Shown here piece after piece: positions 1 to 9,170 of a DNA stretch of 64,000 nt. Origin of the DNA: Pseudomonadales bacterium. Lineage in GTDB: Bacteria; Pseudomonadota; Gammaproteobacteria; Pseudomonadales; Azotimanducaceae. The stretch is taken from contig JAJEIQ010000001.1 in assembly GCA_022827905.1 (NCBI GenBank), positions 62,001 through 126,000 on the forward strand, given 5' to 3'. A program made the translations under genes and the position numbers. Positions within the stretch are counted from its first letter, which is position 1; each line of letters begins with the position of its first letter. A model generated the notes under the pieces. The model was not told the origin of the DNA. It ran no database searches and saw only the letters and a list, made by a program, of their open reading frames with translations.

Positions 1-1
1 G

Positions 2-733
2 GTGATCGCTTCGAGCCGCGATCAGGCCGCTTGCGAAGCGGTGGCGGCGGAGTTGAACGAGCGATACGGCAGCGGGCAGGAAATCGCCGCCGGCATCGCC
101 TGCGACATCGACAGCCTGGAGCAGATCGATCACTTGGCAACGGCTTCCGCCGAACGTTGGGGCGGCATCGACATCCTGGTGGGCAACGCCGCCATTCTGC
201 CCTACATGGGCCAATCGGCTGACACGCCCCCTGAGCTGTTTGACCGCATCCTCACCAGCAACCAGCACCACAACTTTCGCCTGTGCCAAGCGGTGCGCGC
301 GAGCATGGCGGGGCGCGGCGGCGGGCGCATCGTGCTGATCGGCTCGGCATCGGGGCACATGCCCTCCCCCACGGTGCTCGCTTACGCCGTGGCCAAGGCG
401 GGGCTTGCCCACATGGCCCGCTGCCTAGCCGATGAGTTCGCCGCCGACGGCATCACCGTCAACTGCGTGGCGCCGGGATTGATCCGCAGCTTCTCCTCAA
501 AACCCCTGTGGGAGGATGATGCGGTGCTCGGCGCCATTACTGCCGGCATTCCGCTGCGCCGCATCGGCGAGCCGGACGATATCGCCGGCGCGGTGATTTT
601 TCTGGCCTCGGCGGCGGGCGGCTACGTCTCCGGAGCGACTATACCGGTGGACGGTGGCCGCACCACGCTGTCGCCGCCCAACCAAGGCGCTTCGGTCACG
701 GACCAAACCATGAAGGGCTCCACGTTCAATTAA
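2..733 (+). CDS. Short-chain dehydrogenase/reductase, 5' end outside window
   Basis: NAD(P)-dependent oxidoreductase of the classical SDR family, substrate unknown. Numbering from the first in-window Met, the frame shows the structural GNAA motif (61-64), the catalytic Ser in GSASG (114-118) and the YxxxK pair as YAVAK (128-132), followed by a typical C-terminal half ending in a VDGG element. The N-terminal TGxxxGxG cofactor loop is missing because it lies upstream of base 1, so the GTG at position 2 is not the true start. The LLM monooxygenase gene follows 41 bases downstream on the same strand, suggesting co-transcription. Family assignment is firm; substrate is not inferable. Confidence 0.9.
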   Translation: MIASSRDQAACEAVAAELNERYGSGQEIAAGIACDIDSLEQIDHLATASAERWGGIDILVGNAAILPYMGQSADTPPELFDRILTSNQHHNFRLCQAVRASMAGRGGGRIVLIGSASGHMPSPTVLAYAVAKAGLAHMARCLADEFAADGITVNCVAPGLIRSFSSKPLWEDDAVLGAITAGIPLRRIGEPDDIAGAVIFLASAAGGYVSGATIPVDGGRTTLSPPNQGASVTDQTMKGSTFN

Positions 734-774
734 CGAACCGCGATAGCCAGCAACTCGTCCCAAGGAAAGGCGCC

Positions 775-1626
775 ATGAAGATCGGCCTGAACATCATCTC
801 CATGAAGGCACACGAACTGGCCGCCGGTGCCGTGCTCGCCGAGGAGCTCGGCTACGAATCGCTGTGGATGGGGGAACACATCCTGCTGCCCCACGGCACC
901 GACTATCCGGCCAAACCGCAGCCCTACGGCCCCCAGGAACTGCTCGACGTGTTCGTGCTGCTCGGCCACCTGGCCGGACGCACGTCGCGCATCCGCCTAG
1001 CCACTGGCATCGTGATGCTGCCGCTGCGGGCGCCGGTACTAGCGGCCCGGCAGATTCTGGGGGTTGACGTGCTTTCCGGCGGGCGGCTGGACCTCGCCGT
1101 CGGCCTCGGCTGGCACCCGGAGGAGTACGCCGCTGCCGGAACCGAGATGCGCACCCGCGGCAAGCGCCTCGATGAAATGCTCACGCTCATCAATGAACTG
1201 TTCCAGCCGGGCGACACCGAGTTTCAGGGCGAGTTCTACGCCATGCCGCCAACGCCCTTCGACCCTAAGCCGGTGCAGAAGCCGCGCCCGCCGTTCCTGG
1301 TCGGGGGACGCTCCGAGGCGGCCCTGCGCCGGGCGGCCCGCTGGGACGGTTGGTACGGCGTGTGCGCCTCCGTCCAGGATGCGGCGGATTGCATGGGGCG
1401 CATCGATCGCTACCGAGCCGAGTGCGGGCGCGAGCGGGAACCCTTCGAGACCGTGCTGGTGTTCTACCAAGGGGGCCCCGGCGGCGATGCGCCGCCGCGC
1501 GCCATCATCGAGGAGTTCGCGGCGCTCGGCATCGAGCGATTTGTGGTCACGCCCTGGGGCTTCGACTACGACAACGCCCTGCCGCGCATCGCCGAATACG
1601 CGCGGGAAATCGGCATCGCCGATTAG
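775..1626 (+). CDS. Luciferase-like (LLM-class) flavin-dependent oxidoreductase, TIGR03619-type
   Basis: A 283-residue protein of the bacterial luciferase-like monooxygenase superfamily (TIM barrel, FMN or F420 cofactor). It shows the N-terminal strand MKIGLNI, the ESLWMGEHILLP segment near residue 30, the RIRLATGIVMLP strand near 75-87, LSGGRLDLAVGLGW near 100-113, and PPFLVGGRSEAALRRAARWDGW near 172-193. The ATG at 775 is preceded by an AAGGAAAGG ribosome-binding site. It follows the upstream SDR closely and converges with the MFS gene, overlapping it by four bases at the stop codons. TIGR03619 members are often called F420-dependent, but cofactor choice cannot be settled here; an FMN enzyme is equally possible. 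Confidence 0.85.
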   Translation: MKIGLNIISMKAHELAAGAVLAEELGYESLWMGEHILLPHGTDYPAKPQPYGPQELLDVFVLLGHLAGRTSRIRLATGIVMLPLRAPVLAARQILGVDVLSGGRLDLAVGLGWHPEEYAAAGTEMRTRGKRLDEMLTLINELFQPGDTEFQGEFYAMPPTPFDPKPVQKPRPPFLVGGRSEAALRRAARWDGWYGVCASVQDAADCMGRIDRYRAECGREREPFETVLVFYQGGPGGDAPPRAIIEEFAALGIERFVVTPWGFDYDNALPRIAEYAREIGIAD

Positions 1627-3008
1627 CCAGCGGCCGCTGCTTCGCGGGCGTCGAGCTTGGCCCGCACACGGGCGTGGGCGTCCTCGGTCAGGTCGAAGCG
1701 CAACAGGAACACCAAGGCGCCCACGGAGATCATGACCGCGGGCAACACCGTGTAGAGCACGCGGATGGTCATCAGCGTGCCCTCCGACTGCGCCACGTTC
1801 GGCTCGAACCCGGCCCATTGCAGCAGGATGCCCGTTAGCGCCGCCACTACGCCGGCCGCCCCCTTGCGGATGAAGTTCCAGATGGCGAAGTAGGAGCCCT
1901 CCTTGCGCTCGCCGGTCTCGTGCTCATCGAAATCCACCACGTCGGCCTGCACCGAAGGGCCCACCACGGTGCCGATGCCGGTGCCGATGCCGGTGCCCAT
2001 GGTGACGGCCAGCAGGTACACCAGTTCGCCCGGCCCGGCGAAGAACTTGCCCACGTAGGCGCCGGCGCTGAACAGCATGGCGATGAACCACACGGTCTTC
2101 TTGCCGAACCGACGGGACAGCCAGACCGCCGCCGGGATGATGAGAATGGTCGGTATGAAGTGGGAGAGCAGCAACAGGGAGTATGCGCTCTCCTCATGCA
2201 TGATGTATTGCATGAAGTAGGGCGCCAGAATCCCAAGGCTGGCGGTGCCGATGTTCTCGATGAGGAACACCAGGATGAGCAGCCGGGCGTAGCGGTTGAC
2301 CAAGACGTCCTTGATGGCCTTGATCGGGTTGCGCGCCCCGCGCCCGACGTGCTCCAGCCGCTCGCGCACCCGGGCCGTGCCGAATAGGATCAGCAGCCCC
2401 GCCCCGCCCCCGGCGAGCAAAGAAATCATCAGCGCCGTGCCGCGCCGGTCCTCGCTCACCGTCAGCAGGTGCAGCGCGCCGACGCAGACCAGGAACCCGA
2501 CATACCAGGCGAACTGCCGATAGGCGAACACCCGGGTGCGCTCGTGGTGCGCCATGCTCAGCTCCGCCCCCAAGGCCGAGTGCGGCACGAACCAGACAGT
2601 GATGGCGGTCTCGTAGAGCAGGATGGCGACGGTGGTCCAGGCGATCAGCAGCATGCCGTCCAGCAACCCGGGCGGATTCCACAGCAGGTAGGGAACCACC
2701 GCCATGGGCAGCACCGAGGCATACAGCCAAGGCCGCCGCCGGCCAAAACGGCTCTCGGTGCGGTCGGAGAGATAACCGGCCATGGGGTCGGACACCGCAT
2801 CCCAGATGCGCGCGGCGCCAAAGATCAGCCCCATGGCCGCCGGCGCAATCAGCAGCACGTCGGTGGCGTACTTGAAGAAGTACAGATTCAACAGGTACGC
2901 GATCAACGACACGCCGACGGTGGGGAAGGCGTACGCCACCACGCTGGCCACGCTCAGGGTGTTGCCTTGAGCGGGGGCCGCCCTCGCACCGGCACCGGGA
3001 TTGCTCAC
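1623..3008 (-). CDS. MFS carrier of the GPH (MelB-like cation symporter) family
   Basis: Inner-membrane secondary transporter of about 461 residues with some twelve hydrophobic segments. The family signature is clear: WDAVSDPMAGYLSDR followed by TESRFGRRRP at residues 69-93 matches the loop of glycoside-pentoside-hexuronide:cation symporters. I chose the GTG at 3006-3008; the longer open frame adds about 111 low-complexity residues that would run back through the divergent promoter and into the receptor gene. The gene is divergent from the TonB-dependent receptor with 75 bases between starts, so the two may be co-regulated: receptor for outer-membrane entry, carrier for inner-membrane entry. 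Substrate is unknown; GPH carriers also move non-sugar substrates. Confidence 0.85.
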   Translation of the reverse strand: MSNPGAGARAAPAQGNTLSVASVVAYAFPTVGVSLIAYLLNLYFFKYATDVLLIAPAAMGLIFGAARIWDAVSDPMAGYLSDRTESRFGRRRPWLYASVLPMAVVPYLLWNPPGLLDGMLLIAWTTVAILLYETAITVWFVPHSALGAELSMAHHERTRVFAYRQFAWYVGFLVCVGALHLLTVSEDRRGTALMISLLAGGGAGLLILFGTARVRERLEHVGRGARNPIKAIKDVLVNRYARLLILVFLIENIGTASLGILAPYFMQYIMHEESAYSLLLLSHFIPTILIIPAAVWLSRRFGKKTVWFIAMLFSAGAYVGKFFAGPGELVYLLAVTMGTGIGTGIGTVVGPSVQADVVDFDEHETGERKEGSYFAIWNFIRKGAAGVVAALTGILLQWAGFEPNVAQSEGTLMTIRVLYTVLPAVMISVGALVFLLRFDLTEDAHARVRAKLDAREAAAAG

Positions 3009-3014
3009 AGTGAA

Positions 3015-3044
3015 TTGTCTAAATAAGATTACTGTTGCTATGAT
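3015..3044 (+). promoter_or_regulatory. Sigma70-like promoter for the TBDR gene
   Basis: TTGTCT at 3015-3020 and TATGAT at 3039-3044 are separated by 18 bases in an AT-richer patch of the divergent intergenic region, with the receptor ATG 40 bases beyond the -10 box. A GGAGGGG ribosome-binding site lies just before the ATG at 3084. Predicted by eye; no transcript evidence. Confidence 0.5.
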
Positions 3045-3083
3045 AGGCGAGGTGATTCGAATTACAAACGGAGGGGATTCGAG

Positions 3084-5570
3084 ATGAACGCACCACGAGC
3101 ATTCGGCTTGGCGATCGGGGCTGTCCTGCTGGCGGCCCAAGCTGGTTCGATTCAGGCCCAAGAGACGGAAGGCGCCCGTTCCGGGGCCATCGAGGAGGTG
3201 CTGGTCACCGCGCGCAAGCGCGAGGAGAGCCTGCAGGAAGTGCCGGTGGCGGTCTCGGCCTTCACCGGCGATCAGATGAAGGACCAGGGCATCGACCAGT
3301 TCTCGGACATCACCCAGTTCACGCCGGGGCTGATCGTCCAACAGCAGAGCACCTACTCAAACACCACGCTGGACAACTTGACAATGCGTGGCCAGTCCGG
3401 CTCCGGCACGCAGATCAGCAACGATCCGGCGGTTGGCGTTTACGTCGACGGGGTGGTCAATCCGCACGTCGTCAGCATGCAGGGAACCTTCTTCGACATC
3501 GAGCGGGTCGAGGTATTGAAGGGGCCCCAGGGCACCCTGTTCGGCCGCAACACCACGGGCGGCGCCATCAACATCATCACCCGCAAGGCCGACCACGACG
3601 GTACGCACGGCTATATAGAGGTCGATGGCGGCAACTACGACACGTTGAATTATCGGGGCGCAGTGAACATCCCGCTCATAGCGGACACGGCGGCGATCCG
3701 GCTTGCCTATTCGAAGCACAACCGTGACGGATACGGTAAATCGGCGCTCACCGGCCAGAGATTGGGCGGTGACCGTGATCGGGATTACTTGCGCGGCAGC
3801 CTGCGGCTCGATTTCGACCGGGTGCGCATCATGCTGGTGGGAGATTGGATGAAATCCCGCGAGAACGGCCCCCTGGTCGTCACCCGGGGCGCGTACTTCA
3901 ACGCCACCACGGCCATTGACGCCACCTATCTGCCCGCCTCCGGATGCACTCCGTTCGACATACCCTGCGGCTTGGGATTCATGCAGATGCGCGCGCGCCA
4001 AGGCGGCGAGGACATCTTCACGAACTACTCGGACCTTGAGAATTTCGACGACACAGACGCCTACAGCATCAGCGCCACCATCGAGTGGGACTTAAGCGAC
4101 ACGGTCATGCTGAAATCCATTACCGGCTACCGCGATTTCGAGCACACGCACCTCACCAACTTCAGCGGCTCGGACTTCAAGGCCATCGTCACCGGCGACC
4201 CCAACTTCCCGGATCGGGAAAAGCATCAGGTGTATGACCTGTTCACCCAGGAATTCAATCTCAGCGGCTTGGCCTTCGATGGCCGCCTCGACTGGCTGGG
4301 CGGCGCCTTTTTCAGCGACGACAACGGCTCCGATCACGACTACGTGAATCTGGCGGAGAACTTCAAGCCGATCAACGGCACGCCCTACTTCTTCACCTTC
4401 CACGCACCGCTGGTTGACCAATCGAGTTGGGCGCTGTTCAGCCAGATGACCTATGCCATCACGGATACCGTCAACTTCACCGCCGGCGGCCGCTACACGG
4501 AGGAGAAGAAGGAGCAGGTCAATGCCCACGGCACGCTGCTGCCGGATGGCGCGGGCGGGCTGTTTTGGTCGTGCGGCAACGCCAATTTCGTGGGCCCCGT
4601 GTTCGCGCCCATCGACCAGCGGCTGGAACTCTGCTCCCTGCCCAAGCGTTCAGTCACCTATGACGGCTGGTCGTGGCTGTTCGGGGTCGATTGGCAGGCC
4701 ACGGAGGACCTGATGTTGTACGTCAAGGCAACCGAGGGCTTCCGGGGCGGCGGCTTCGACATCCGCAGCGCCGGTTGGCCGGGCGGCCCCCCGGGGCGGC
4801 CGCCGTTCGAACCCGAAACCGCCACCGATTGGGAGATCGGGCTCAAGGGGGATTGGTTCGACAACCGCTTGCGCACCAACTTGGCCGCCTACACCACCAA
4901 GTACAAGAACAAGCAGGAAACCGTGATCATTCCGGGCCCGTCCACCGTCACCCGAAACGCCGGCAAGGCGGACATCGACGGCTTCGAGGCGGAAATTCGG
5001 CTCGAGCCGGCACCTGGGCTGAACCTGTTCGCAACCGTGGCCTGGATGAAGGGCAAGTACAAGAGCTTCCTCGGCGCGCCGGTGGAGAACTGCAACATCA
5101 ATCCCGCCACCGGCCTGTCCTGGAATCCCGTCTGCCAGCAACCGGGATTCGACCCCGCCACGTTTGATGCCGCGGGGGAGCCCCTCGGTGAGCGAACCTT
5201 TGGTTATCCCGAGTGGACCTACACCCTCGGAGGCCGCTACGAAGCCCCACTCGGCGAAGGAACGCTGGCCGTGCAGTTGAACTACGCCTGGTCGGACGAC
5301 ATCACGCCCAATGAGCGGCGCACGGACTTTCAGCTGTCTGAGGAGCTGCGCAAGCAGTTCTTCCAGTCCGTGGGCCTGTTGAATGCCCGCATCGACTACG
5401 ACCTGCCGGAATGGGGGGTGAACATCGCGCTGTGGTCCACCAACCTCGCGGACAAGAAGTACCAGCGCATGGGCGTGAACCAGACCAACATGCTCAACGT
5501 GCAGACGGGCCTCACCAACGAACCGCGCATGTGGGGCGCTACGCTCACCAAGCGCTTCTCCGGCGGCTAA
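3084..5570 (+). CDS. TonB-dependent receptor
   Basis: Outer-membrane, TonB-energised 22-strand barrel transporter of 828 residues, a normal length for the family. A Sec signal peptide occupies roughly residues 1-25 (ending IQAQ), followed by a TonB-box-like IEEVLVTA at 36-43. The plug domain carries the usual GPQGTLFGRNTTGGAINIITRKA stretch; the barrel ends with a terminal aromatic-rich strand (ATLTKRFSGG). The subfamily looks like the FecA/CirA-like receptors abundant in Sphingomonadales and marine gammaproteobacteria, whose ligands are often not iron siderophores. It is divergent from the GPH carrier and is followed by a strong terminator, so it is probably monocistronic. Ligand unknown. 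Confidence 0.95.
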   Translation: MNAPRAFGLAIGAVLLAAQAGSIQAQETEGARSGAIEEVLVTARKREESLQEVPVAVSAFTGDQMKDQGIDQFSDITQFTPGLIVQQQSTYSNTTLDNLTMRGQSGSGTQISNDPAVGVYVDGVVNPHVVSMQGTFFDIERVEVLKGPQGTLFGRNTTGGAINIITRKADHDGTHGYIEVDGGNYDTLNYRGAVNIPLIADTAAIRLAYSKHNRDGYGKSALTGQRLGGDRDRDYLRGSLRLDFDRVRIMLVGDWMKSRENGPLVVTRGAYFNATTAIDATYLPASGCTPFDIPCGLGFMQMRARQGGEDIFTNYSDLENFDDTDAYSISATIEWDLSDTVMLKSITGYRDFEHTHLTNFSGSDFKAIVTGDPNFPDREKHQVYDLFTQEFNLSGLAFDGRLDWLGGAFFSDDNGSDHDYVNLAENFKPINGTPYFFTFHAPLVDQSSWALFSQMTYAITDTVNFTAGGRYTEEKKEQVNAHGTLLPDGAGGLFWSCGNANFVGPVFAPIDQRLELCSLPKRSVTYDGWSWLFGVDWQATEDLMLYVKATEGFRGGGFDIRSAGWPGGPPGRPPFEPETATDWEIGLKGDWFDNRLRTNLAAYTTKYKNKQETVIIPGPSTVTRNAGKADIDGFEAEIRLEPAPGLNLFATVAWMKGKYKSFLGAPVENCNINPATGLSWNPVCQQPGFDPATFDAAGEPLGERTFGYPEWTYTLGGRYEAPLGEGTLAVQLNYAWSDDITPNERRTDFQLSEELRKQFFQSVGLLNARIDYDLPEWGVNIALWSTNLADKKYQRMGVNQTNMLNVQTGLTNEPRMWGATLTKRFSGG

Positions 5571-5596
5571 GCGCACGCTGCTGGATCGGGTTGGCC

Positions 5597-5640
5597 AACG
5601 GCCCGCCAACGGTTCGCCGTTGGCGGGCCGTTTTGTTTGT
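5597..5640 (+). terminator. Rho-independent terminator after TBDR
   Basis: A perfect 16-bp stem (AACGGCCCGCCAACGG at 5597-5612, complement at 5617-5632) with a TTCG tetraloop is followed by a T-rich run TTGTTTGT. It lies 26 bases after the receptor stop and just before the ribosome-binding site of the next SDR gene, so it separates two transcription units. It is the strongest intrinsic terminator I saw in the window. Confidence 0.9.
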
Positions 5641-5654
5641 GGAGGAGGGAAATC

Positions 5655-6584
5655 ATGACCGACACCTTTCGCTTCGATGACCGCGTTGCCATCGTCACCG
5701 GCGCCGGGCGCGGCATTGGGCGCGCCCACGCCCTGTTGCTGGGCGCCCGCGGCGCAGGGGTGATCGTCAACGACCTCGGCACCGCCACCGTGGACGGCAC
5801 CGGGGCGCCGACCCAGGCGCCTGCCGCAGAAGTGGCTGCCGAGATCGAGCAGGCGGGCGGCACGGCAGCAGCCAACTTCGACGACGTCTCCACCGAGTCC
5901 GGCGCCAACAACCTGGTCGCGCAGGCACTCGACAGCTGGGGCCAACTTGACATCCTGGTCAACAATGCCGGCATCAACAGCTCGCCCCCGTTCGCCGAGG
6001 GCAGCAGCGAGGCCTTCGACCGCATGATGCGTCAACATGCCTACGGCCATTTCCTCGTCACCCGGGCCGCCTGGCCGCACATGACAGCGGCTGGCTACGG
6101 CCGGGTGGTACACACCACCTCCGGGGCCGCCCTGTACGGACTGCCGCAATCGAGCCACTACTGCATGGCCAAGGGGGCCATCATCGGCCTGACCAAGGCG
6201 CTGGCCCTGGAGGGCGCCGCGGCGGGAATTCGGGTGAACGCCGTGGCCCCCGCCGCCTACACGCGCATGGTCACAGGAATGCGGGACGAGGCCCTGCGCC
6301 AGCAGATGGAGGAGCTCATGCCACCCCACTTCGTCGCGCCGGTGGTGGCTTGGCTGGCCCATGAGGCCTGTCCGGTGACCGGGGAGATCTTCGATGTCGG
6401 GGCTGGACGCACCGCACGGGTGTTCTTCGCGGAGAGCCCCGGCTACTGCAGCCGCTCGCTGTCTATCGAGGAAGTGCAGGCGAACTTCGACGCCATCTGC
6501 GATGAGTCCGGCTACTTCGTGTTCAAGACCGGCATGGAGAGCGCCGAGAAAATGGCGGAGATGGCGACTGCCGCCATGCGTTGA
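5655..6584 (+). CDS. SDR oxidoreductase, 17beta-HSD4 / MFE-2 dehydrogenase-like
   Basis: A 309-residue SDR. Visible motifs are TGAGRGIG (15-22), the acidic/amide cofactor region VNDLG (38-42), NNAG (103-106), Ser156 and YCMAK (Tyr169-Lys173). The length, the FDDRVAIVTGAGRGIG start and the insert after VNDLG resemble the (3R)-hydroxyacyl-CoA dehydrogenase unit of peroxisomal multifunctional enzyme 2 and bacterial relatives. The ATG at 5655 is chosen because GGAGGAGGGA lies six bases upstream; the frame is open from 5637. It converges on the MaoC/ACAD operon, which would supply hydroxyacyl-CoA substrates; a beta-oxidation role is an inference. Confidence 0.85.
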   Translation: MTDTFRFDDRVAIVTGAGRGIGRAHALLLGARGAGVIVNDLGTATVDGTGAPTQAPAAEVAAEIEQAGGTAAANFDDVSTESGANNLVAQALDSWGQLDILVNNAGINSSPPFAEGSSEAFDRMMRQHAYGHFLVTRAAWPHMTAAGYGRVVHTTSGAALYGLPQSSHYCMAKGAIIGLTKALALEGAAAGIRVNAVAPAAYTRMVTGMRDEALRQQMEELMPPHFVAPVVAWLAHEACPVTGEIFDVGAGRTARVFFAESPGYCSRSLSIEEVQANFDAICDESGYFVFKTGMESAEKMAEMATAAMR

Positions 6585-6617
6585 GCGGCACCCGCCAACC
6601 TCGACAGGCACTGCCGC

Positions 6618-7871
6618 CTAGGAGCCCCCTTCCTGGGACGCAAGCCGCTCAACGTCCCGCTCGATGAGTTCATCCATGGAACCGGCCGGCGCGGTCGGCA
6701 CCACCACCGGCTGATCGCGGGTGGGCAGCAACACGATAGCCTCGCCGGGCGAGGTGACCACGCCGCGCTGGTTGACGCAGCGGATTTCCAGGTACACCTC
6801 GTTGCGGCCGTCCTGCTGACGCTTGTGCACCACTTCGCCGCGCAGCCAAGTGGTGTCGCCCATGAAGTTGAAGCGGCGGTGCTCGCAGTTCAGCTTCCAC
6901 AGCCATGCATCGTCACCCATCCAGTCGGTCACTAGATGGCATAGCCAGGTCTCACGCAGGCCGCCGTAGTCGTAGGACGTGGGCAGCCCTAGCTCCCGGG
7001 CCCGCTCCGGCTCCCAGTGCAGCCTCTGCACGGTATCCGGAACGTTCAAGGAATTGGGCGGGTAGAGGCCCGGCGCCTTCTTGCGGATGAGGTAGGACAG
7101 GCGGAAGTTGCCCGGCGGCGTCAACTGCATGCCCCAACCCAAGTGCCAGACCAGGATGGCGCTGGTGGTCAGCGGCCCCTTGACCTTCTCCTGCAGCACG
7201 TCGCCCACCTGCACGTCCTCGAAGTAGCGCGGCTCCGCGCCGCGCCGGGTCTCCGCCTCATAGCAGGCATCGATCTCGGCGAGCTGCTCTGCGGTGTAGG
7301 GCTCCGCGGTCTCGCGCTCCTTGCGGCGCTTGCGCGACTCACCGCGCTCGGTGTTCACCCAGGTGCCCCGCTGCACCATGATGGGCTCGCCGACCTGGTT
7401 GGCGAACGGCATGCAGATGGTCTCATGGGCCGAGCGTCCGCCGAACTCGCTGCGCTTGTCGAGGACGCCGACCACCGAACGCATTTTGTAAACCCGGTCG
7501 CCGAGGTTGAAGGGGCGCCACCACTCGAATTCCATGCGTGCTTGGTAGGAGCCCAAGCCCGCCCAAGGATCGCCGCGCAGCAGCGCCTTGGTCTCCGGGT
7601 CCGGCCGCGGCGTGACGTTCTCGCCGGCCGTGTACTGAAAGGTGGGCGGCGCGATCAGGTTCCCCCAGCGGGTGCCCTGCCCGTATTCCGGGTCGCAGTA
7701 CAGCGGATTGTCATCGCCATAGCCGAAAGCGAAGTGGCGCGATGCGTCCCAGCTCACCTCGAAATTGTGCGGCGGATTGCGCAGCACTTGGGGGATGCCG
7801 ATTCGTTTTCGCGCCCTGACAAACGAGGTGTCGGACAGTTTGCCGTAGTCGTCAGCATGGATGTCGCTCAT
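6618..7871 (-). CDS. Double-hotdog MaoC/FAS1-like acyl-CoA hydratase
   Basis: A 417-residue protein with two hotdog-type halves: an N-terminal FAS1-like dehydratase region (about residues 30-175, with PPTFQYTAGENV and the FNLGDRVYKM strand) and a C-terminal MaoC-like region (about 215-390, with VQVGDVL and GPLTTSAILVWHLG). Such proteins hydrate enoyl-CoA or act on bulky acyl-CoA/ester substrates; the exact reaction is unknown. GGAGCAAAGCAACC precedes the ATG. It is the third gene of a minus-strand operon behind two acyl-CoA dehydrogenases, 49 bases after the first. Together they would perform the dehydrogenation and hydration steps of a beta-oxidation-like pathway. Confidence 0.8.
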   Translation of the reverse strand: MSDIHADDYGKLSDTSFVRARKRIGIPQVLRNPPHNFEVSWDASRHFAFGYGDDNPLYCDPEYGQGTRWGNLIAPPTFQYTAGENVTPRPDPETKALLRGDPWAGLGSYQARMEFEWWRPFNLGDRVYKMRSVVGVLDKRSEFGGRSAHETICMPFANQVGEPIMVQRGTWVNTERGESRKRRKERETAEPYTAEQLAEIDACYEAETRRGAEPRYFEDVQVGDVLQEKVKGPLTTSAILVWHLGWGMQLTPPGNFRLSYLIRKKAPGLYPPNSLNVPDTVQRLHWEPERARELGLPTSYDYGGLRETWLCHLVTDWMGDDAWLWKLNCEHRRFNFMGDTTWLRGEVVHKRQQDGRNEVYLEIRCVNQRGVVTSPGEAIVLLPTRDQPVVVPTAPAGSMDELIERDVERLASQEGGS

Positions 7872-7920
7872 GGTTGCTTTGCTCCGCTATGGGTTGGCAT
7901 GGATTGAAAGGCGGAAACGG

Positions 7921-9168
7921 CTACGCTTCCTTGCCCGGCGCATTGCGCCGCACGTCCTTGAAGGGCATGCCGCGGTCGGCGGCGGGTTCCCGGGGCATGC
8001 CCAGCACCCGTTCACTGATGATGTTGCGCTGCATCTCCGTGCTGCCCCCGCCCAAGCACCAAGCCTGACGGAAGATGTAGCTCTTGCCCGTGGCGCCGTC
8101 GGACTCCCCAGCGTCCCACGCCACGGCGTCGGAACTCGCAATCTCCAAGGCGATGTCGCTGCGCCGCAAGCCGTTGAGGCCGGTGAACAGGCGCAGCATC
8201 GCCCCCGAGGTGGCCGGCAGGGCTTCGGCGGCGATTCCGGCCACGATGCGGTCGGTGGCTTGCCCCTGGACGGTTTGCAGCACGTACACTTCGGCGAGCA
8301 GCTCGCGGATGCGCGGGTCGTCCAGCCGGCCCGCCGCCCGCGCCAGGTTGACCAGATCGTCGATGGTCTCGATGCGGCGCCCGGCCGTGCCGCTGGCGTA
8401 GGGCGAGGAGCCGCCGGTGGCGCTGCGTTCGTGGAACAGCAGCCGCTGGCCCACGGTCCAGCCGTCGTTGACCTTGCCGATCACGTCCTCCGGCGCGAGG
8501 GGCACATCGTCGAAGAACTCCTGGCAGAACTCGACGTTGCCGTCGGACTGCCGAATGCGGTTCACCGTGACGCCGGGCTGGTGGATCTTGACGATGAACA
8601 TGGTCAGCCCTTGGTGCTTGACCGCATCCCAGTCGGTGCGCGCCAGGCAAATGGCGTAGTCGGAAAAGTAGGCGTAGGAACTCCAGATCTTGGAGCCGTT
8701 CAGCAAGTAGTTGTCGCCGTCGAAACGGGCCGAGGTGATCACTCCCGCAAGGTCGGAACCGCCCGAAGGCTCGGACATGAACTGCACCCAGAGTTCGTCG
8801 CCGCGGATCATGGCCGGCAGGTGCCGTCGCTTCTGCGCTTCGGTGCCCATGTCGAGGATGGTGGGCGCGATTATCGTCAGGGTGGGCGTGTTGAACAGCA
8901 GCGGCATTTCATAGGGGCGGGACTCTTCCGTGAACGCCTTCTGGTATACACGCGGCAAACCCCGGCCCCCGTACTCCTTCGGGAAGCACAGGCCGGCGAA
9001 ACCCGCCTGGAAGAGCTTGCGCTGCAGTGCCTTGGCCCGCTCGGCATCGCCCTCGTCCACTCGCATGGCGTTCCAGGGCTCGGCATCCGGCGGCAGGCGG
9101 CGCATGTTGCCGGCCAGCCAGGCCCGCGACCGCTGCCGAAAGTCTTCCAGTGTTTCCACGCCAGCCAT
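7921..9168 (-). CDS. Acyl-CoA dehydrogenase (FadE-like), first of a pair
   Basis: FAD-dependent acyl-CoA dehydrogenase of 415 residues. Seen: GFAGLCFPKEYGGRG in the N-terminal domain, WVQFMSEPSGGSDLAG in the middle beta domain, and GGGSTEMQRNIISERVLGMPRE in the C-terminal helical domain, which matches the usual FAD-contacting GGG-S-EIQRN segment. Start ATG 9166-9168 is chosen because it leaves a two-base gap from the upstream ACAD stop, while the longer frame would overlap that gene. The adjacency with a second ACAD recalls two-gene heteromeric FadE pairs known from steroid side-chain degradation; heteromer formation here is an inference. Confidence 0.9.
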   Translation of the reverse strand: MAGVETLEDFRQRSRAWLAGNMRRLPPDAEPWNAMRVDEGDAERAKALQRKLFQAGFAGLCFPKEYGGRGLPRVYQKAFTEESRPYEMPLLFNTPTLTIIAPTILDMGTEAQKRRHLPAMIRGDELWVQFMSEPSGGSDLAGVITSARFDGDNYLLNGSKIWSSYAYFSDYAICLARTDWDAVKHQGLTMFIVKIHQPGVTVNRIRQSDGNVEFCQEFFDDVPLAPEDVIGKVNDGWTVGQRLLFHERSATGGSSPYASGTAGRRIETIDDLVNLARAAGRLDDPRIRELLAEVYVLQTVQGQATDRIVAGIAAEALPATSGAMLRLFTGLNGLRRSDIALEIASSDAVAWDAGESDGATGKSYIFRQAWCLGGGSTEMQRNIISERVLGMPREPAADRGMPFKDVRRNAPGKEA

Positions 9169-9170
9169 CC

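Noticed and set aside
4650..6611. Minus-strand open frame of 653 codons
   Set aside because: It lies antisense to the TBDR and SDR genes, crosses the strong terminator and has low-complexity composition rich in His, Gly and Arg. Long antisense frames are expected in high-GC DNA.
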